A stretch of 64,000 bases of DNA, taken from assembly GCA_022578965.1 (NCBI GenBank), contig MU400651.1:42305-106304 (forward strand), read 5' to 3'. The position numbers and the translations under genes are program-made. This document shows positions 35,483 to 46,179 of the stretch, piece by piece. This DNA is from Xylaria sp. FL1777. Taxonomy: Eukaryota > Ascomycota > Sordariomycetes > Xylariales > Xylariaceae. The notes under the pieces were generated by a model. The model saw only the letters and a list, made by a program, of their open reading frames with translations. It was not told the DNA's origin and searched no databases. Positions within the stretch are counted from its first letter, which is position 1, and each line of letters begins with the position of its first letter.

Positions 35483-36319
35483 ATGGTCTCGATCCCGCGC
35501 GCCGAGCTGCTCAGGCGCTTTCGCGCTGCCATCGCCGCCAAGCAGCCCATCGTCGGCGCCGGCGCCGGCATCGGGCTGTCCGCCAAATTCGCCGAGGCCG
35601 GCGGCGCCGATCTCATCATCATCTACAACTCTGGGCGCTTCCGGATGGCCGGCCGCGGCTCGCTGGCGGGCATGATGCCGTACGGCGACGCCAACGCCAT
35701 CGTCGTCGACATGGCGCGGGAGGTGTTGCCCATCGTGAAGCGCACGCCCGTGCTGGCCGGCGTGTGCGCCACGGACCCCTTCCGGGACATGGGCGCGTTC
35801 CTGCGCCAGCTGAAGGATCTCGGCTTCAGCGGCGTCCAGAACTTCCCCACCGTGGGCCTCATCGACGGCTCGTTCCGCGCCAACCTCGAGGAGACTGAGA
35901 TGGGGTACGGGCTCGAGGTCGAGATGGTGCGCCTCGCGGCGCAGATGGAGCTGCTCACCTCGCCGTACGTGTTCACCGTCGACGAGGGCGTGGCGATGAC
36001 GGAGGCTGGTGCCGACATCATCGTTGCCCACATGGGGCTCACGACGAGTAAAGGAATCGGCGGTAAGACGGGGAAGACGCTCGACGACTGCGTCAAGCTG
36101 ATCCAGGAGATCAGGGACGCGGCTGTGGAGGTCAGAGAGGACGTCATCGTGCTGTGTCACGGTGGCCCTATCGCCGAAGTCGAGCATGCTGAGTACGTCT
36201 TGTCGCGGACTAAGGGCGTGCATGGATTCTTCGGCGCTAGTAGTATGGAGAGGATACCTGTTGAGGTGGCTATCACGGATAACACGAAGAGGTTCAAGGA
36301 GATTCGTATTGTGAATTAA
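35483..36319 (+). CDS. TIM-barrel protein of the PEP hydrolase/Tm-1 C-terminal family
   Basis: One intronless frame of 278 residues with markedly high GC in the third codon position. Signature stretches: [110 protein letters not shown] and [13 protein letters not shown]. This matches the phosphoenolpyruvate hydrolase-like TIM-barrel family, the same domain as the C-terminal half of tomato Tm-1. The neighbour across the shared promoter encodes the other Tm-1 half, so the two products probably work together. The true reaction is not established. Confidence 0.9.
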   Translation: MVSIPRAELLRRFRAAIAAKQPIVGAGAGIGLSAKFAEAGGADLIIIYNSGRFRMAGRGSLAGMMPYGDANAIVVDMAREVLPIVKRTPVLAGVCATDPFRDMGAFLRQLKDLGFSGVQNFPTVGLIDGSFRANLEETEMGYGLEVEMVRLAAQMELLTSPYVFTVDEGVAMTEAGADIIVAHMGLTTSKGIGGKTGKTLDDCVKLIQEIRDAAVEVREDVIVLCHGGPIAEVEHAEYVLSRTKGVHGFFGASSMERIPVEVAITDNTKRFKEIRIVN

Positions 36320-36336
36320 TGCTACACGTGCTGCAG

Positions 36337-36386
36337 ATGAAATGAAAATGAAAATGAAAATAAAAATAAAAATAAAAATAAAAAAT
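36337..36386 (+). repeat. ATGAAA/ATAAAA microsatellite
   Basis: A 6-bp period run: about three ATGAAA units grade into about four ATAAAA units immediately after the TIM-barrel stop codon, in the likely 3' untranslated region. Confidence 0.85.
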
Positions 36387-37664
36387 GACTTAAAAGAAAG
36401 GTTTCGTGAACATTTCCTACTAGGTGCGATTGATTGTCATTAACTCCTCATTGGCAGCCGATGCTTTCGGGATCTTGTACGTTAGCAATGGTTCCCTTGC
36501 CCTGCGAATCATTCCATCAATGTGACCCTATATACTTCTATTTTCCTCTATCGTAATGGTGGTACACTCAACTTAGCAATTGAAATATCAGGCTGGGCCG
36601 AGAATAGGTAGGTACTTATGATATCAACCCTTTAACGTAGCCCGCCACTGGCGGTGTCGCATGCGGCACGGCGTTGGGTATGGGCGTGATATGCGTGATA
36701 GAAACGCCTAAACACGCAACACGGGTGATTTCATATGCCGAGGGTTTGTCAAGACTTGTAGTAAAGTTGATGACTGTTCCCTAAGGGGCATGGTGCAAAT
36801 ACATTGCCTACTCTCTGAGTCTGTGTTAGCATTCCACTATTTCTGTCAAACCTCATATCTTTCTGAGGGTTGACAATTACAGTCTTGCTATAGACGAACA
36901 GCTGTAAGAGAAAGCTAAGTTAGCTAGCTGGTAATAGGCACACTACGGCAAGATAAGCACATGATCATTCGGGTCACCTTAAGCTACCAATACGTCCGAT
37001 GGGCATCATTATCGAACAAGGATCTAAGATTCGGGTTCCTCAAACTATGGTACTGCCATCCACCTAGGTAGGTGCATATAGCCAAGGGCTGTCATACCCC
37101 TCTCTCATCACGTCCTATCACACCCCTGAAGCCGCTTGCTGTATGTCAAGAGAGATGGGCGGACTTTAGCATGCATATCTAGATGTGTAAGCCGCCACAG
37201 TAAATAATTCCATACCTATAAGGAGGAAACTCCCCCACGGTAAATTTCTCGCTTCCCCCACAGTAACGGAGTTGCTGCCAAGTCTGGCTGACCTCAGCCA
37301 TATACATGATGCCAAGACGATAGACCTACTACTCCTTTAAGCCGAATGGAATCTTCGACGGATAGGATGGAGTGACCACCCCATTTCTGCAGTGAGGTCT
37401 AGTCTACCGCTATTGCCTAACCCTAAGAATGATACGTTGAATATGAACTCCTTAACTACAGCTCGAGCAGGATTAAACCAATCACAGAGTCTCTTTGACC
37501 TGACACAGTCTCTACATGAGGCAAGGAACGAGGTGCAGTCTCGTTGAGCACGGGTAGGAAAATTTTCCAAAATAAACAATAGTTATACGCATTGTGCCAT
37601 GCATGTATACCAAGAGAGCCAAAAACTACCTATCTAGATACGGCCCTACCTAGCCTCGGCGGCG
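36387..37664. other. Intergenic, nothing recognised
   Basis: 1.3 kb; a CCTAGGTAGGT motif lies near 37065. No exon with recognisable content. Confidence 0.4.
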
Positions 37665-38788
37665 TCAAGGGTTGTCAAGCTTAACCAACCCCAGACTCAG
37701 CATCCACAGCTTCTCCTCGCTCGCGGGGTCGTACGCGTGAGCGCCGTACCCATCTCCAATAACCGAGGGCAGACCGGACGCGGGCTCGGCGACCTTGAGG
37801 TTCTCGAGGTACTTGCCGCCCCTCCCTTCCCAGACGGGGGCCGCGGCGGCCCAGACCTGTGTAGCGGCGCCCTGCGCAGCCGACTTGAGCTGTCTCAAGG
37901 CGTCGCCGTCATCCATGAAGGCCGCAATCTCCTCCGCCGCCATGTACTGTGATAAGTTGGTCTGGATGCCGCCGGGGTGCAGCGCCAGGGAGCGCACGCC
38001 GCGCGGCCCGTAGGCGCGGTCGATGTAGTTCGAGGCCCAGATCATAGCCGTCTTAGATTGTCCGTAGGCTGCCCACGGCTCGTAGTACTCCAGGATGTCG
38101 ATGCCGATGCCGATTTCGATGTTAGCGAGATCGAGGTTGCAGTTCGCGTGGCGGTGGCCTGAGGATGAGACCCAGATTGTGCGCGAGTTGAAGGTCGGCG
38201 AGCTGCTGCGTTGCAGGGCCGGAAGGAGGAGCGTGGCGAGCGTGAAGTGGGCTAGGTAGTTGACGGCGAATTGGCGCTCGAATCCGTCGATTGTGACGGT
38301 TCGCGGGCATGCCATGACACCTATTTTGATGGGAAATAAGTAAAGTAAAGGAGTGGGCAAGTATGGGGCGTCTGCCTGCCTGTCTGTCTGTCTTGGTACT
38401 TACCCGCATTGTTGATCAGGATATTGAGGCGCGAGGATTTCTGGAGGAATTGTCGGGCGGCATTCTTGACGGAGTCTAAAGAGTCTAGATCCATCTGGAT
38501 GATTTCAATTTTGCCATTGCCTTTGGTCGAGTTGATGATGTCGGCTACGATGGGCTGTGCTTTCGCGGGGTCACGGACCAAGACGAAGACTTGGGCGCCG
38601 GTAGCATACATTGCTCGTGTAGTTTCGATGCCGATTCCTGACGTTGCACCAGTGATCAGTACGACCTTTCCAGGCCAAGCCTGAATGAGGTTGTTATCCT
38701 CAAGGACCTGAATAGCCGTAGGTCGTTGATCTCCGGGGCCCTTGGGGTCCTTGTGCTGATCCGCGTATGGATTGAAAGGAGAAGACAT
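37665..38788 (-). CDS. Short-chain dehydrogenase/reductase (retinol dehydrogenase-like)
   Basis: Exons 38788-38404 and 38320-37665, with an 83-bp intron that splits the codon for the Gly of NNAG; 346 residues. Rossmann cofactor motif TGATSGIG (46-53), structural NNAG, catalytic Ser in WVSSSGH and catalytic YGQSK. Both the length and the order match the retinol dehydrogenase/WW-domain oxidoreductase-like branch of SDRs, which use NADP(H). No signal peptide; the N-terminal 35 residues are polar and Pro-rich. The substrate cannot be inferred. It lies 248 bp downstream of the kynurenine monooxygenase gene on the same strand. Confidence 0.9.
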
Positions 38789-39035
38789 GTTTTAGAGAGA
38801 TATAGACTGGATTTTTAACGTAAGAGTGAATAATGCGAGAGCAGATGAAGAGATACCCTGATATAGCCCAGAAGACTTGTCAATATTATTTATATACTTC
38901 TTCTTGATGATAAATAACAGTGGGGGAAGCATAAGAGCGGACTGAAATCGGGTCCGTCAGCTTTTAGCCCCTAAAGCCATTGCATGATGGCGACGACCAT
39001 GCATATGACAAATGTTAAGGACGCAGAAACACCGT

Positions 39036-40939
39036 TCAGTTTCTCGCGACCTGCCCTACCAGGCCCCTGAGGATTTCGAAGGGGCTTCGAATTCCGCCTG
39101 ACCGCTGGCGTGCCAAGACAATGCCCAGACACCCAACAAGAATCGGGCTGACGAGTAGACCTAGAAGCCCTCGGGTCAAGACCTTGCCTTGATGCTGGCT
39201 TCTTGCCACTACCTCTGAATACCTCTCGTTCCCAAAGCTCACTCTAGAGTACTGGGTATGCCATCCCAGACTCGGAACATGAACAGATAAGAGTTCCTCT
39301 AAGTATTTCCGTACACGATACACACGCGAAAGTACAGAAGCTCGCATCTCGACATAGTTCTGGAGCGCTAGATCATTGATCGCATGGGCATCTGCAACAC
39401 GGAGTGTGGAATACTCATTCAAGGCCGCAGCTCTTTGAAAGGCGGCATCGCTTACCTCAGGATGACTGGGGTCGTTATTCTCGGTCGTCGCATGTTTGTC
39501 GAGGATGGAGAAAAGAATCCGTACGTCTTCAAGGCCGGCATTCATGCCTTGTCCATAAAAGGGGACCATAGCATGAGCTGCATCGCCAACGATAACTACG
39601 GAACTGGAGAAGTGGTATGGGTGACATTTAATATTAATTAGAGGAAGGTGAGGGTTCACTTGGAATGACGAGATGAGTTCCTCCGGTGGTATGAGTGATG
39701 TGACACCTGGGAAATGCGAGTCAAAGAAGGCAGGCAGCTCGGACGGGTCAGCCTCGAGAATGGCAAACTCAGCGCCTGGCATGAACAGGGTGCATGTGAA
39801 AGAGCCGTCCTTTTTTGCATTAGTATATCTGTGTTTACTGTGTTTGCAGAGGAAGCAAAACATCACTTACGTCACTCGGTATGGCAATGAACATGAATTT
39901 TTTCCCCGGCCATATATGCAAATGGTTGGGAGAGATACGGAACTTTGCATCTTGGCTCTTCGGAAGCTCATGAGGCTTGATTTGGAACTCACACCACAAA
40001 GTATCAATGTACTCTTGGCTGTAGTTCATCCTGGTAAACTTCATCAAGTGATATCGCACAGCAGAATGCGCGCCGTCAGCCCCAATCATGAAGTCAAAAT
40101 CGATTTCAATTTCAGCCGGACGAGATGAGGTTGTGGATGGGTCTTGGACTTCAAACCACGCCTTTCGTCTTCTGAAGTCTGCTCCCGTCAGTTTGTGCTT
40201 GAAGAAGAATCTGACATTGGGCATGTCGTCTAGGATGTCCAGCAGTCGCTTATTGAGACCAGCCCTATCGACGGCGTAGATAGTCTGTGCGATGGTCAAT
40301 ATTCCATGTGGCATGATGGATTCATGATGATTGAGCATCTCATCGTACCCGTCCGTGAGCATCGTAGTCCTGAGCTGCCTCATAGAGATCACCGTCAGGA
40401 GTCCTCCCATGGATCATGCGCCCGCGCATGGGAATGGTGGCTGAGAAGACATGCTGGATTAAATTTTCGTGATCAGCATGGCGCATGGCATTGATGCCGC
40501 GCTCCGAGAGGGCGAGGTTGATAGACTTTGTGAAATTCAATGGCGTAGTGGAAGGATCGCGAAGATCTATATAGCCAATCATCAATTGTTAGTTGTCAGT
40601 TATCAGTTACGGGTTATGAGTCGTATAAGACGGCCGGGTTGTGCACAACAACATCAGCATAGCACATAATAACATAATAACATAACTAACAGCAGTGCAA
40701 CAACAATTCGAAGAGATCAGCTTCAGGCTTCAGCTTGCATTATTTATCCTGCTGCTGTGCCTTATGCATGCTGGCGCTCCCTAGTAGCGAAAGAGGAAAG
40801 AGGGCTGGCTGATGCATCACTTACCACCGCGCAATTCGTAGATCTCAACCTGGTAACCCCTCTTCGCAGCATATAAAGCAGCCAGGGAACCGACAGGTCC
40901 CGCACCGACCACGATGTATCTCTGGTTTGCATTCGCCAT
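39036..40939 (-). CDS. BNA4: Kynurenine 3-monooxygenase
   Basis: FAD enzyme that converts L-kynurenine to 3-hydroxykynurenine with NADPH and O2, in the kynurenine route from tryptophan to NAD, at the mitochondrial outer membrane. Exons (minus): 40939-40825, 40566-40349, 40284-39871, 39809-39036; 506 residues, all phases consistent. Seen: N-terminal FAD motif [12 protein letters not shown] (10-21), family signature [74 protein letters not shown] (second FAD motif) and a C-terminal hydrophobic anchor ([20 protein letters not shown]) before a basic tail, matching outer-membrane anchoring. Intron 1 (258 bp) is longer than the others and contains AATAACATAATAACATAAC repeats. Confidence 0.95.
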
Positions 40940-41541
40940 GACTTACTCTGATATGGTCGACGGTGGATTGGGGTGTCTACATGTAGTATATTCATGGACT
41001 TTCAAATGAAAGAATTTGAATGGATGACGGGATTTACGAATGCCTACCTACTAAGGTACTTTATGTCCTAGTTACACTAGGATGTACATGAGAAAATTAA
41101 TAATGTAAACCGCTTAAAGTCGGGATAACGCTAATTCTCACATAATAGCTAGTGGTTACGTGGTTACACCTAAAGTAGTACCGTACATCTGGTCACATAG
41201 GTACATGTAGGTACGCAACATGAGTTTTAACATACCGGGTATCATGTATATATCTGTTGCGAGAGGTCATCTGAATTGGTACAATGTAGGAACAACCTAT
41301 TAATTAGCTTTTGAGTTGCTTAGCCAGGCAATTACAATTAAGCGATACAAGTCTCAATTGCTACCTCCCTATAACTTTCACATTTACGAGTTGAAATGGC
41401 ATTCAAAGAGATAAAAGAAAAATAAACAGCAAGGGAAATTATTGCTAACTTGGAACTCTAGCAATATAATGAGCTGGTATTAGCAGGTTTCGTTAAGTAC
41501 CTAGCTACTGCGTATATATTTGCCTCAGCTAGCTGTGTACG
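40940..41541. other. Promoter side of kynurenine monooxygenase
   Basis: AT-leaning intergenic DNA with several TAGGTAC/CCTACTA motifs (41040-41230). No gene seen. Confidence 0.4.
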
Positions 41542-41905
41542 TACCCGTAGGGACTCCACTCCCGTCCCTACTAATAACAGGAGCTACGCTGGCCCTTATT
41601 AGTAGGGGCCTTTAATTAGCGAATGCAAAGTTATTCGCGATTAATTGTGGGATATCTTGAAAAACTTCCAAATAGGTCAAGTTACTACATAAAATAGTGT
41701 AGTTCTATTAAGCTATTCCATTAACTACTTCTAGTTAGTGCCAAAGTTCTTCGTCTTAGGTAAACTTTCTATATAAATATAAGTATTAGGACCAACCCAC
41801 AATTAATCGCGAATAACTTTGCATTCGCTAATTAAAGGCCCCTACTAATAAGGGCCAGCGTAGCTCCTGTTATTAGTAGGGACGGGAGTGGAGTCCCTAC
41901 GGGTA
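41542..41905. mobile_element. MITE/foldback element with perfect 108-bp inverted repeats
   Basis: The left arm 41544-41651 and right arm 41796-41903 are exact reverse complements over 108 bp. They enclose a 144-bp AT-rich centre and are bounded by TA on both sides (41542-41543 and 41904-41905), the target duplication expected of Tc1/mariner-type transposition. Each arm is itself made of smaller palindromes: GTAGGGAC...GTCCCTAC; CCCTACTAATAA...TTATTAGTAGGG; and AATTAGCGAAT...ATTCGCGATTAATT. There is no coding capacity, so it would be mobilised in trans. The identical arms show either recent insertion or strong constraint. It lies between the divergent kynurenine monooxygenase and methionine aminopeptidase genes. 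Confidence 0.88.
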
Positions 41906-42165
41906 GTACTTTCTAGCAATAGAGGGGCACCTAGGGAACAGCCCACTTCACCTTTAAATATGGGGCAACACTCCTTGCCCTCGAAAAAAATAGAGTGGAG
42001 CCTTAGTATAGGGAAGTAAGTAGATGGAAGGCAATGTTGACTCGAAAAACAACAACAAAGGCATATGCGACTTTCTGAATACTAGACTAGGCGGTCGTCT
42101 TCTGATATGACCCAGAAGAGCCAAGAAATATTTACCGCGCCGACATATCCCTCCTTCGACCGATC

Positions 42166-43614
42166 ATGTCTACTGCAACCGAACCCCAGACTGGGCTGAA
42201 GTGTCTGGGAGCGGATTGCGAGAATGAGGCTGGCTCTCTGCAGTGCCCGACATGCCTGAAGATAGGCATCAAGGACAGCTTTTTCTGCTCCCAGGACTGC
42301 TTCAAAAGAAACTGGGTTCGTATTGCATCTCTCGCGCTCGGTTCGACCTGCCCGCCTCCCCAACCAACCATGGCTCGCGCTCCGCGACTGACCGCGCTTC
42401 CTCGTACAGAGTAGCCACAAGGCCCTGCACAAAGTTGCCTCTGGGAAAACAGCAAATGGTATTCTTGACTATATCAGAGCTCCTAAAGTCGTTTCTAAAC
42501 CCGATCCAGCCACAGGTTTTTACAATCCGTTCCCCGCCTTTGCCTACACGGGGCCTTTGCGGCCCGTCTATCCTCTGTCAGAAAAGCGCGCTGTTCCGAA
42601 AGACATTCCTCGGCCAGACTACGCGGAGACCGGCTATCCAAAGAGCGAGATGTATCTGAACCGAAATAAGTTCGACATCCTGGATGCTAAAGGTCAAGAG
42701 GCCATGCGGAAAGTCTGCAGGATAGGACGGGAGGTTCTAGATATTATAGCAGCTGAGATCCGGCCCGGTGTTACTACAGATTATCTAGATGAGGTCTGCC
42801 ATAAAGCTACCATAGAGCGAAAGGTGCGCTGCGCTTCTCTTCCTCCCTGTCATGGGTCATTCGTAGTGGACTGGCTGACACTCTCTACCTAGTCATACCC
42901 TTCTCCCTTGAATTATAATAGCTTCCCCAAATCGTTCTGTAGTTCGGTGAACGAGGTTATTTGCCACGGTATTCCAGATCAGAGAGTGCTTCTCGACGGT
43001 GACATCATTAACCTCGATGTTTCGGTATATCACGGCGGGTATCACGCTGACCTGAACGAAACGTATTATGTGGGGGACAAGGCCAAGGCAGATCCTGATT
43101 CGGTCCGAGTAGTCGAAGCGGCGCGAGAATGCCTGGACGAGGCGGCCAAGATTATTAAGCCGGGAACGCTGATACGTGAATTCGGCAATATGATCGAGAA
43201 GCACGCCAAGTCCAAGAACTGCAGCGTTATTAGGACGTACTGCGGCCACGGTGTCAATACGCACTTCCACTCTCCACCAAGCATACCACATTATGCCAAG
43301 AACAAGGCCGTGGGAGAATGCAAGCCGGGCATGACATTTACGATTGAGCCCATGATTGCTCTGGGCAAGTATCGTGATATCACGTGGCCTGACAACTGGA
43401 CAAGTACCACGATCGATGGGAAGAGGACAGCACAGTTTGGTAAGTGGAGTGAATGTTTCTAGAGTGATCTTTACGCCTTATTAACACTATTCTAGAGCAC
43501 ACGTTCCTGGTGACAGAAACCGGGGTCGAAGTATTGACAGCACGGTTGCCGACATCTCCGGGAGGACCGATTCCAATGCCAGTTGCCCAGAATGAGGCAA
43601 ATGGAAGCTCTTAA
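42166..43614 (+). CDS. MAP1: Methionine aminopeptidase type 1
   Basis: Removes the initiator methionine from nascent proteins at the ribosome; cytosolic dinuclear metalloenzyme. Exons 42166-42315, 42410-42823, 42893-43439 and 43496-43614 give 409 residues. The N-terminus carries the zinc-finger-like region typical of eukaryotic type 1 ([18 protein letters not shown]...[12 protein letters not shown]). The catalytic pita-bread domain follows: [40 protein letters not shown] (metal Asp pair), [19 protein letters not shown] (metal His), [12 protein letters not shown] (metal Glu) and [17 protein letters not shown] (final Glu). All metal ligands are present. Intron 1 starts with the weak donor GTTCGT, but the junction W-SSHKALH matches the family. 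Confidence 0.95.
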
Positions 43615-44692
43615 AACCGGCCTGTTTTAAAAACGACGATGAATGAATGAATCAACATGAATGCATCAGAGAGCGGAAAAGACAGCATGGCATATAGGAC
43701 ATTATTGGCGGAGCAACACTGGTCCTAACCCTTGGTTTATAAGGGTGTATAGTGACTGAGCATCTATTCGCTTTCCATCTATCCACCCATAGGTAATTTG
43801 TAGTCTACCGCTACAATAAATCATAGGTTTGGCTTAAATACTGTAGCCCCAGTGCACCATATCAAACTTTGCTTCGTTGAATACCTACTTATGCGTAAGG
43901 TAGAGTACTATGGATGCGGCTCTCCTAGGTAGGTAAGTTTTACGATACAGGAGCTCCCTGTAAAAATGAAAGGGTGGTTGGTTGGGAGGTGGGCAGCTAC
44001 CTAGACCCACCTAGAGACAGACTGTACCCAGTACCTACTTGCATAGTGTAGTACTAAGTTAGGGCCTCTAAACCTCCTACCCCCTCACCCCCAATTTTCT
44101 TCCCTTCGAAGCTCAGCGAACCAGCCTCGAACCTCACGGCCGGAAAAAGCCCAGCTACCGTAGCGTACTTGAGAGAAGCAAGCCGCTTTCATCATCCACA
44201 ACCACGACACGCACAAGAAAACAATATACCGGCTTTGTGTGCCCAATCTTGGATCGTGGCCTTATCGTATTCGGCGAAGAATAGAATACTTATCGACCTA
44301 CTACCTAGGTACATACATACTTAGACGGGTACTGTCACTCTACAAAGCGCCTAATCCTCTTGGGCCAAGATAAGATACGATCCCCGTTCCGTTCGTCGCA
44401 GCAGCTTTCGCCACGGCGCAGCGCACCGAAGAACCCCCCCGGCTTAGTACTGTATTGTATCGTATCCTATTGCTTTGCTTTGCTTTCGCTCAACAACCAC
44501 CCTCCTCACCTCGAGATCCCTCCGGCTTCAACAATCCCACGCCGCACCTGCTGGTCGCAAAATCCGCACAACCCGGCAGCCTTGGTTCATCATCGTAGCA
44601 AAGCGAATTGCCGCGTCCGTCCATTTTGCCATCGATCCACAAAACCAAACCCTCTTCTCTCCGGTCCGCCAACTCCAGCAGCATCTATCAAA
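43615..44692. other. Long upstream region of the cornichon gene
   Basis: TAGGTA/TACCTA motifs cluster at 43920-44050 and 44305-44325. A pyrimidine-rich leader of about 300 bp precedes the ATG at 44693. No independent gene is supported; overlapping short frames on both strands lack motifs. Confidence 0.5.
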
Positions 44693-45364
44693 ATGTCGGG
44701 CGAAGCGTGGTTATACCTTTTCGCCGTGCTCATAAATGCCGTCAACCTGTTTCTCCAAGTCTTCTTCACCATTATGTACAGCGACCTTGAATGGTACGTA
44801 CATTCGCGGCTCTGCACCGAGGCGTCGAGCCTCCGCCGCTCCGCACATGACCCCCATCTTCGTCGTCGACGTCATTTGTATGCTTGGTGATCAGCTCGCT
44901 AACGGCCGCGGCCTGCGCAGTGACTATATCAACCCTATCGATCTCTGCAACCGCCTCAACACCTACATCATTCCCGAGGCTGCCGTACACGGTTTCTTGA
45001 CGTTCCTGTTCCTCGTTAACGGTTACTGGGTTGCCCTCGTCCTAAACCTTCCGCTCCTCGGCTGGAATGTCAAGAAGTAAGCCGCGACACCGAATATCCT
45101 GCGATCGTGCGTATTTTATAGTGCCAGGACTAATAGTTGCGTGGCAGGATTTATGATAACACCCACCTCCTGGATGCGACCGAAATCTTTAGGAAACTCA
45201 ACGTTCATAAGAAGGTAAGGACACCCAAGTCTCGTCCCGACAACCTGCGACTCTCTTCTGACATCAAACAGGAATCTTTTTTCAAGCTTGGTTTCCACCT
45301 AATCATGTTTTTCTTCTACCTATACAGCATGATCGTTGCCTTGATTAAGGACGAGAAGGCATAA
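44693..45364 (+). CDS. ERV14: Cornichon/Erv14 COPII cargo receptor
   Basis: Integral ER membrane protein that loads membrane cargo into COPII vehicles for export to the Golgi. Exons 44693-44793, 44921-45076, 45148-45214 and 45272-45364 give 138 residues, the same length as yeast Erv14. Family signatures: [20 protein letters not shown] (first membrane segment), [20 protein letters not shown] (conserved cytosolic loop), [20 protein letters not shown] (second segment), [20 protein letters not shown] and [20 protein letters not shown] (last segment). The four short exons and three introns conserve all phases. Confidence 0.96.
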
Positions 45365-46179
45365 GCGGAACCTGGATATTGCGACTGATGTGGCGCTGCC
45401 AGCAAGAATCGCGGATCTTGTGGGGGCTATTATAGGTGTATCAAAGGCCGTGGCAACTAATGGTGCCCTCGGAACGGCCACCTAGTATGTCTTGGACACA
45501 CTGTCATGGCAGTCGAATAAGTCAAGAGCGAGACATGGGACGGTGTGAAGTTGTATCTCCAACTTCGGGTGCGGCGGTCTCTTGTCAGACAAGAATGGGA
45601 TTTCTAATGATAGAAGGCTTGTATGATGGGATGAGTGTGTACGTGGGGATATGCGGGTGGGATCGAGAGGCGCTTGGTCATTACGGCGCAGTGTTTGTTC
45701 GCGTGTCATTCGGCATGAGGAAAATACAGATAATACCCAAAGTTTCAGTTGATTAACGCCAGAAAACTGCATTACAATTAGTAGTTTATACATATCCATG
45801 GGTTTTCTATACCGGACTATCTAGATACTGTACATACAATGTATACCTATCACAAGGGCTGAGGAGGCTCAATTGGGACTTAGCTATCTCTATAAGTGGG
45901 TACCTAAATCAGAGCAACACGAAAGTTTATGTACCTACTTAAGTACCTATTGGGTTAGCATGCATATTTTTAAGCGCTATGTAATTACCAATAAGTTGAC
46001 ACCGTCCAGGAGCTACCTATATGTAGGTACCCAGGTAGGTGGTAGGCACGCCTGTACCTAAGATAGGTAGTCTTAAGCTCCATCAATTGCGGTCATCAGA
46101 AATTATTCCTCACGCGTCTTGTTCCCAACACCCTAGGATATACTCGCCATCACTTCCTTCTCACCACACTAGGATCAAA
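45365..46179. other. Intergenic between cornichon and Prp17
   Basis: 3' flank of cornichon and promoter of Prp17. TAGGTACC/TACCTA motifs are dense at 45890-46070. Overlapping 105-codon frames on opposite strands at 45436-45799 lack recognisable content. Confidence 0.5.

Noticed and set aside
35477..36223. 248-codon minus-strand frame opposite the TIM-barrel gene
   Set aside because: Very high GC3 on the plus strand removes stops from the antisense frame; the His/Asp/Glu-rich product has no domain.
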